From Allium sativum (Eukaryota > Streptophyta > Magnoliopsida > Asparagales > Amaryllidaceae), in NCBI GenBank assembly GCA_030737875.1, contig CM060926.1, positions 320,793,922-320,857,921 of the forward strand: a DNA stretch of 64,000 nucleotides, read 5' to 3'. Below the pieces are notes generated by a model. That model was given only the letters and a program-made list of their open reading frames with translations, was not told the origin of the DNA and made no database searches. Positions 59,282 through 64,000 of this stretch are shown in pieces (the first letter of the stretch is position 1; each line of letters opens with the position of its first letter). The translations under genes and the position numbers were made by a program.

Positions 59282-62200
59282 CTAAGTGTCTCGCTTAAGT
59301 GTTTGGACCACACAAAAAACAACAGTTAACCAAATAACCCAATACAGGAGAAAACAAATGTGCATAACCAAAAAATACGAAAACCAGAAAACAAGATGCC
59401 AGCTCATAGAACTACACCAAGGGCTGGACTCTAGTAACAACATCTTAAACTGAAGAACGATAAAAACCCACGAACCAGCAACACAAAGTAGCGAGGAAAG
59501 AAGGGCAGGAGCACCACTAGAGATCCAGAGATCTAGAGACCTACTATCTTTAGATACTTCCAAACCAAATAGATCCACTGTCCAAGGATATAATTTTTGA
59601 GCCAGCTGAAAAGAATCATGCAACAACCTTGCCCCTTCGCATGTCCAGGCATCGATCTCTATAGCCACCTTGGAAGAAAAATAGTTTACCCCAAACCAAC
59701 ACATTTCTAAACCATCTAGTGACTGAAAAAACACAAGCCAAAGAAAGTGACTGAGGATTAAGTTGCCTAAGAAGGGCCTACCTCGAAAAGCAAAATAAAC
59801 ATCATCAGAAACTTTTCGAATGATGGTCACCACAACCAAAGGAGTATCGTCAAAAACTGCCATATTCCTGGCACACCAAACAGTCCAACAGTTGAGATAA
59901 GGGATGAATCTGAAAAGAATAGATCTAAGATCCTTCTCCACGCCACTTACCCACCAAACATGAAGAAGAGAAGACAAAGAAGGTTGCACTCCTTGAATAC
60001 TGACAATACTACCAAAGGAAGCCCAAACAGATCTAACACACTCACCTTTCAAAAATAAGTGAGCTAAAGACTCCACCGATCCTACCCTACATCACGGACA
60101 ACGAGACAAAAGTGTGTTGCTGATCCGCATAAGATTTTCATCTAGTGGAAGACCGTCATAGAAGATCTTCCATATAAGGAAGGATTGAAACCTTAAGAGG
60201 GATGCACGAATCCCAAATGAAGAATAAATTCGAGATCCTTAGAACTGAAATTCTGGCAAAGTTCCAGGCTACCCAAAGGGTGAAAGAGTTACCGTTCCAA
60301 CCGAAACACTGACCATGAGAAGCGTAAAAAGCTTTGACCGACTACATCTGCTTCTAACTCTCGTTAGCATAAGACGAAGATTTGGATAAGTCTGTTGACG
60401 ATGGACGACGATGCTTAGCATGAAGAAACAAAGCCCAAAGATATTCATTAGCTCGGAATCTGACCCAAAGCTTACAAGCATAGGACTTGTACACATCCTT
60501 GGGATTGTGCAAGTTTAGGCCTCTCTCTTATCTGGGATGACAAATCCTATCCCATGAGACCCAATGATGCCTTTGAGAAACGTCCTTTTTGCCTCAGAAA
60601 AAGGACATGGCTAAAGATCGGAAAGAGTGGAAAAAGGACAAAGTAAGCGTCATAGCTGCAAAAATTAAACCTAAAGTGTCAAGAAATTTTTTGATGAGAA
60701 CCAGACAACCTGTGTGAGAGATGAGAGAAGAGTTCCGTCTCAAGATCTTACCCATGGATTTATCAGTCAAGGGGTTACAAATCGCATTGAGCTTGCCACC
60801 TTGGTACAAAACAATACCAAGATAAGAGATAGGAAGAAAGACTGCTCGAAGTCCTGAAAAAGGCTCAATCTAAGAAACTCTATTTGGATCCATGGATTTG
60901 GCATGCACAAAACAACTCTTGGAACAGCTGAACGGTTGACCTAAGAAACATTCGTAAAGATGCAGAAAAGAAAGAGCCTATGGATAGACTTGCGATACGC
61001 GTTGTTGAATATAATGATGTCTCATGCAAAAGACAGTGAAGATATCATGGGACAACCGATCGAAGTCCTGGAATGTTGAATTTATCCTGCAATGGTAAGA
61101 GAGTGAATCCCTTTTACGAGAGGTTCAACAACGATGATGAATAAGGTAGGGAGTGGGGATCTCCTTACCCCTTCCTATATGGGAAAACCCTTTGGTCGAT
61201 CCGTTGACAATGAAGGAAACAAAACCTCAAAATCAGTCTCCAAATCATGTCAATAAAAGGCTCTGAAAACCCAAAAGAACGAGGAACACGAATGATGAAG
61301 AACCATGACATCCTGTCATAAGCTTTCGCCGTATCTAGCTTAAACACCACATTGGATCCTCCGGTCTTACAATTGACCTGAGAAATGAGCTCTTGGGCGA
61401 GCAGGACATTGTCTATGATAAGCTGACCTTTTACAAAGCCTGTCTGAGAGGATGAGACAACCTGATCTAATAGAGGAGCAAGCCATGAAGCCAAGATCTT
61501 GGAAATGACCTTGTTCGAGAAGTTACAGAGACTAATTGGATGAAAATCAACACAAGACCTGGGATTCTCACACTTAGTGATAAGTGCAAAATCAGTAGAC
61601 GTCTAGCTCTTAGGGATCATGTCACCAAAGAAGAAATAATGAATCGCCAAGAAGAAATCGTGATTAATGATTGACCTGGCACTTCGGTAAAAAATCCCCA
61701 TTGAAACCGTTAGGTCCAGCTTCCACTCTCCTTGCTAAGAGAGAAGACACTCAACTGAATCTCTTCCAAGTTTGGAGGTTACAAGGAGGATTTTTCTCAG
61801 TAGGAAGAACGGGGATAGAATGAAAGACAAGAGGGTAGAATTAGAGAGAACAACATAAGGACTCGCCAAGAAGGAATGAAAGTGAGAACCGATCGTCTCC
61901 CCTACTTCGGAAGGAGGCATTTCTAAAGAAAGAACAGGATGAAGGATCTGGTGGATAGTGAGGATATTGTTGTTCTTTACAATGGTAGAACTAAAAAATT
62001 TAGTGTTGGAGTCACCATCAACTATCCACTTAATACTATCTTTTTACCGAAGGAAGGCATTCTCAATACACGATTCTGAATTGAAGGCGGGTCGGGCTTC
62101 GATCCATTCCTTCTCTGGAGGAAGGAAGAGGTTCACATCGAATGATGCTTCGGCCAAGATGAGAACCTCTTCCGCCAATCGAACTCTGTCAAAAATATTC

Positions 62201-62990
62201 TTGAACGCCTTCGTATTCTTCTCTTCAGACAAGATTTCAGACCCTTGAGTTTGATAGAGAAAATAGCAATCGGACTACACATAAGAAGAAGAGACCAGGA
62301 TTCTTCCACTGTCGGTATGAAGGAGTAATGGGATTTCCACATGGATTGGAAGCAAAAGTTGAAGGACTAGAAAAAGGGTGAGGGGTACATATGAGAATCG
62401 TAAGAGCGTGATCCGAGTTTGTACGTTGAAGATGACCCACCGAGAAAATAAAAGGTAAGATAAACTAACCCTCTGAACAAAAGACCCAATCTAGACGAGA
62501 GAGGGTCATACCAAGGCCCACTTGGTTATTAAACCAGGTAGAAGCCGAACCAACGAAGGGGACCTCAGACATGCCCGATTAAATGATGAGAGAGTTGAAT
62601 TACACGACTGCAGTGCAGTTGATAGAGGCACCTCCTCTTTTCTCTGTCAGACAAAACACTACATTGAAAGCCTCCCCCTAAGATAGCTACCCAAAAGTCT
62701 ATGGCTAGAAGAGATAACACATATTCCCACAAAAACAGTCGCTCCACGCGATCGCTTTTGGAATAGACAACATAAAAGAGAAATGGGGAAGGAAAAAGAG
62801 GAAGTGAGCGCTTGATTGATAAGAGTTGATGCGGGTCGAAGACCACTCGTATAGAGACATCTTTCACCCAAAGAATCCAAATTTTATTTGATTCGTTCGA
62901 AATGTAACCCTCGAAGTTAATGTGAAGGATGACGTCGATGAGCAATTCAATCCCTGTTGACATCAAAAGTTGGTGTAGTGACGATTAACC
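59282..62990 (-). pseudogene. Decayed LINE retrotransposon (EN-RT-zinc finger)
   Basis: Minus-strand remains of an L1-type LINE pol. The endonuclease end is at about 62380-62966 (SNESNKIWILWVKDVSIRVV; later a TNSDHALTIL motif like the catalytic SDH). The linker and RT are at about 61165-61494 (SSQTGFVKGQLIIDNVLLAQ, NVVFKLDTAKAYDRMSWFF). The catalytic F-A-D-D box is at 61019-61030, where the first Asp codon is a TGA stop. The RT thumb region is at 60594-60809. A zinc-binding RT C-terminal segment (ESLAHLFLKGECVRSVW) lies at 59840-60110, with another stop inside its C-P-x-C. No RNase H was seen. Many shifts and stops; ends and TSD not determined. Confidence 0.85.
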
Positions 62991-64000
62991 CGCAAAGTGT
63001 GTTGAGCACACATGAAAAACGATCATAGAGATGCAAGAAAAAGTAAATGAATAAGGGAGACACAATATTTTATAGTGTTTCGGCTTATATCGATGCCTAC
63101 ATCCACTTATAATATTTGTTTATATTGTAGATTACAGGTTACGGTACTTTTTCTGTGGAAGAAATTACAAGATTTTTGTATTATGTAAAGTGCACAGTTT
63201 GAAGTTTCTAGTATACTGAGCATAGGTTGTTAGTGGGGAATTCAACATGCCTTTCGATTTTCAGCAATGGTTGAATTTATAGGTGAATAAAGTTAGCTGA
63301 GCTGTGTTCCATATGGCTTGCCTATTTTGTGGAGCTTAGACACGTGGAGCTCGATCCGGCTAAGTAGTTGCGACGCGAGGACCCGGTCTACTGCTGGTGA
63401 ATAGTTCTCCTCGGAAACCGCTAATATTTGGCGTATCAGAAAGAGAGTTGGTAAAAAGCTAATCTGAATCAGAAACCTTGGGAGCATGACTTTGTCCAGT
63501 AGCGTATGATTCTCCAGATATTTCAGGGGAGATCCGAGATTTTAGGCTTGACTCGATATTATGGGATCGAACCGATCTACTAGTCAATGGCTTTATCGGT
63601 CAATCTGTTGATGGTTCGGCCAATTAGTTTGATGTTGTTATGGCTTGGAGTTGGCTTATGGTCGATCGACCCATGAAAACAAACATCCTACAAAGTTTGG
63701 AATGTGCCGATATCTGGTTATGGCTTCACCTGTTGGTTGAAATAACTTTTGCCAAAAAGTTGGTCAACACTTCACCCCCCAGAATACATCTTCTTGAAGA
63801 AAGGAGATGTGTTCTGAATCTTCCAGAAAGCATTAATCTGAAGTCCCTTATATGAATCCACGATGATAGAGGCCAGAAAACCGACGATTGACAATGGTTG
63901 TATAAAGGCTAGAAGTCCAACGACCACTGAGGATCGTATTAAGGCCAACAAACTGACAACCATCGACAATCGTATTAAGGCCGGGAATTCGCGGATAACT
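62991..64000. other. Unassigned right end with short repeats
   Basis: No gene is recognised. Around 63060-63090 the phrase atagtgtttcggcttata resembles leader or border sequence of plant LTR elements, but no partner is visible. At about 63860-63990 a degenerate roughly 36-40 bp repeat (atcgtattaaggcc) occurs two to three times. Confidence 0.4.

Overview
This window is plant nuclear DNA, most likely from a eudicot; I cannot name the species. It consists almost entirely of transposable elements: Ty3/gypsy chromovirus-type LTR elements with initiator-Met tRNA primer-binding sites, one Copia element, one PIF/Harbinger DNA transposon and one LINE. I see no intact host gene, rRNA, tRNA gene or CRISPR array.

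Layout, left to right. 1-709 is unassigned flank. 709-6865 is a 3'-truncated, decayed gypsy element on the minus strand (element E) with a 2.4 kb LTR. 6866-8332 is unassigned AT-rich sequence. 8333-45220 is a plus-strand gypsy element (A, about 9.6 kb without its inserts), split twice. A second plus-strand gypsy element (B, 13341-27245, TSD GTTTC) sits in its RNase H region, and B's 5' LTR holds a 3.2 kb solo LTR (C, 15724-18933, TSD ATTAT). A minus-strand non-autonomous element with giant LTRs (D, 28372-41729, TSD AAAAG) sits in A's integrase. The nesting order is A, then B, then C, with D inserted into A separately. LTR similarity by eye agrees: roughly nine-tenths for A and B, close to identical for D.

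45221-46138 looks like an old LTR end. 46139-49009 shows no gene I can support. 49010-51861 is a short, recent Copia element (G; 261 bp LTRs differing at two sites; TSD CTACC). It keeps only the start of gag and the tail of RNase H. Between them lies one long open frame that joins pieces resembling an HSP70 C-terminal lid, PPR repeats and a Kelch-repeat (KLHDC4-like) protein. This is a multi-gene transduction, the most notable feature of the window.

53651-58944 is a complete PIF/Harbinger element (H; TSD TTA) with an intact Myb/SANT-like ORF1 and a broken DDE transposase. About 59282-62990 is a decayed minus-strand LINE with a stop in its RT active site. The right end is unassigned.

Second highlight: the LTRs of B and C carry tandem twin hairpins with a conserved CCCGGAACCGCCCGGC-like loop, whose stems differ between copies but stay paired (compensatory changes). 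This suggests a selected RNA structure in the transcript leader. Third: D combines LTRs up to 6.6 kb, a 1.7 kb interior coding only a triple CCHC zinc-knuckle protein, and two LTRs with unrelated U5 ends.
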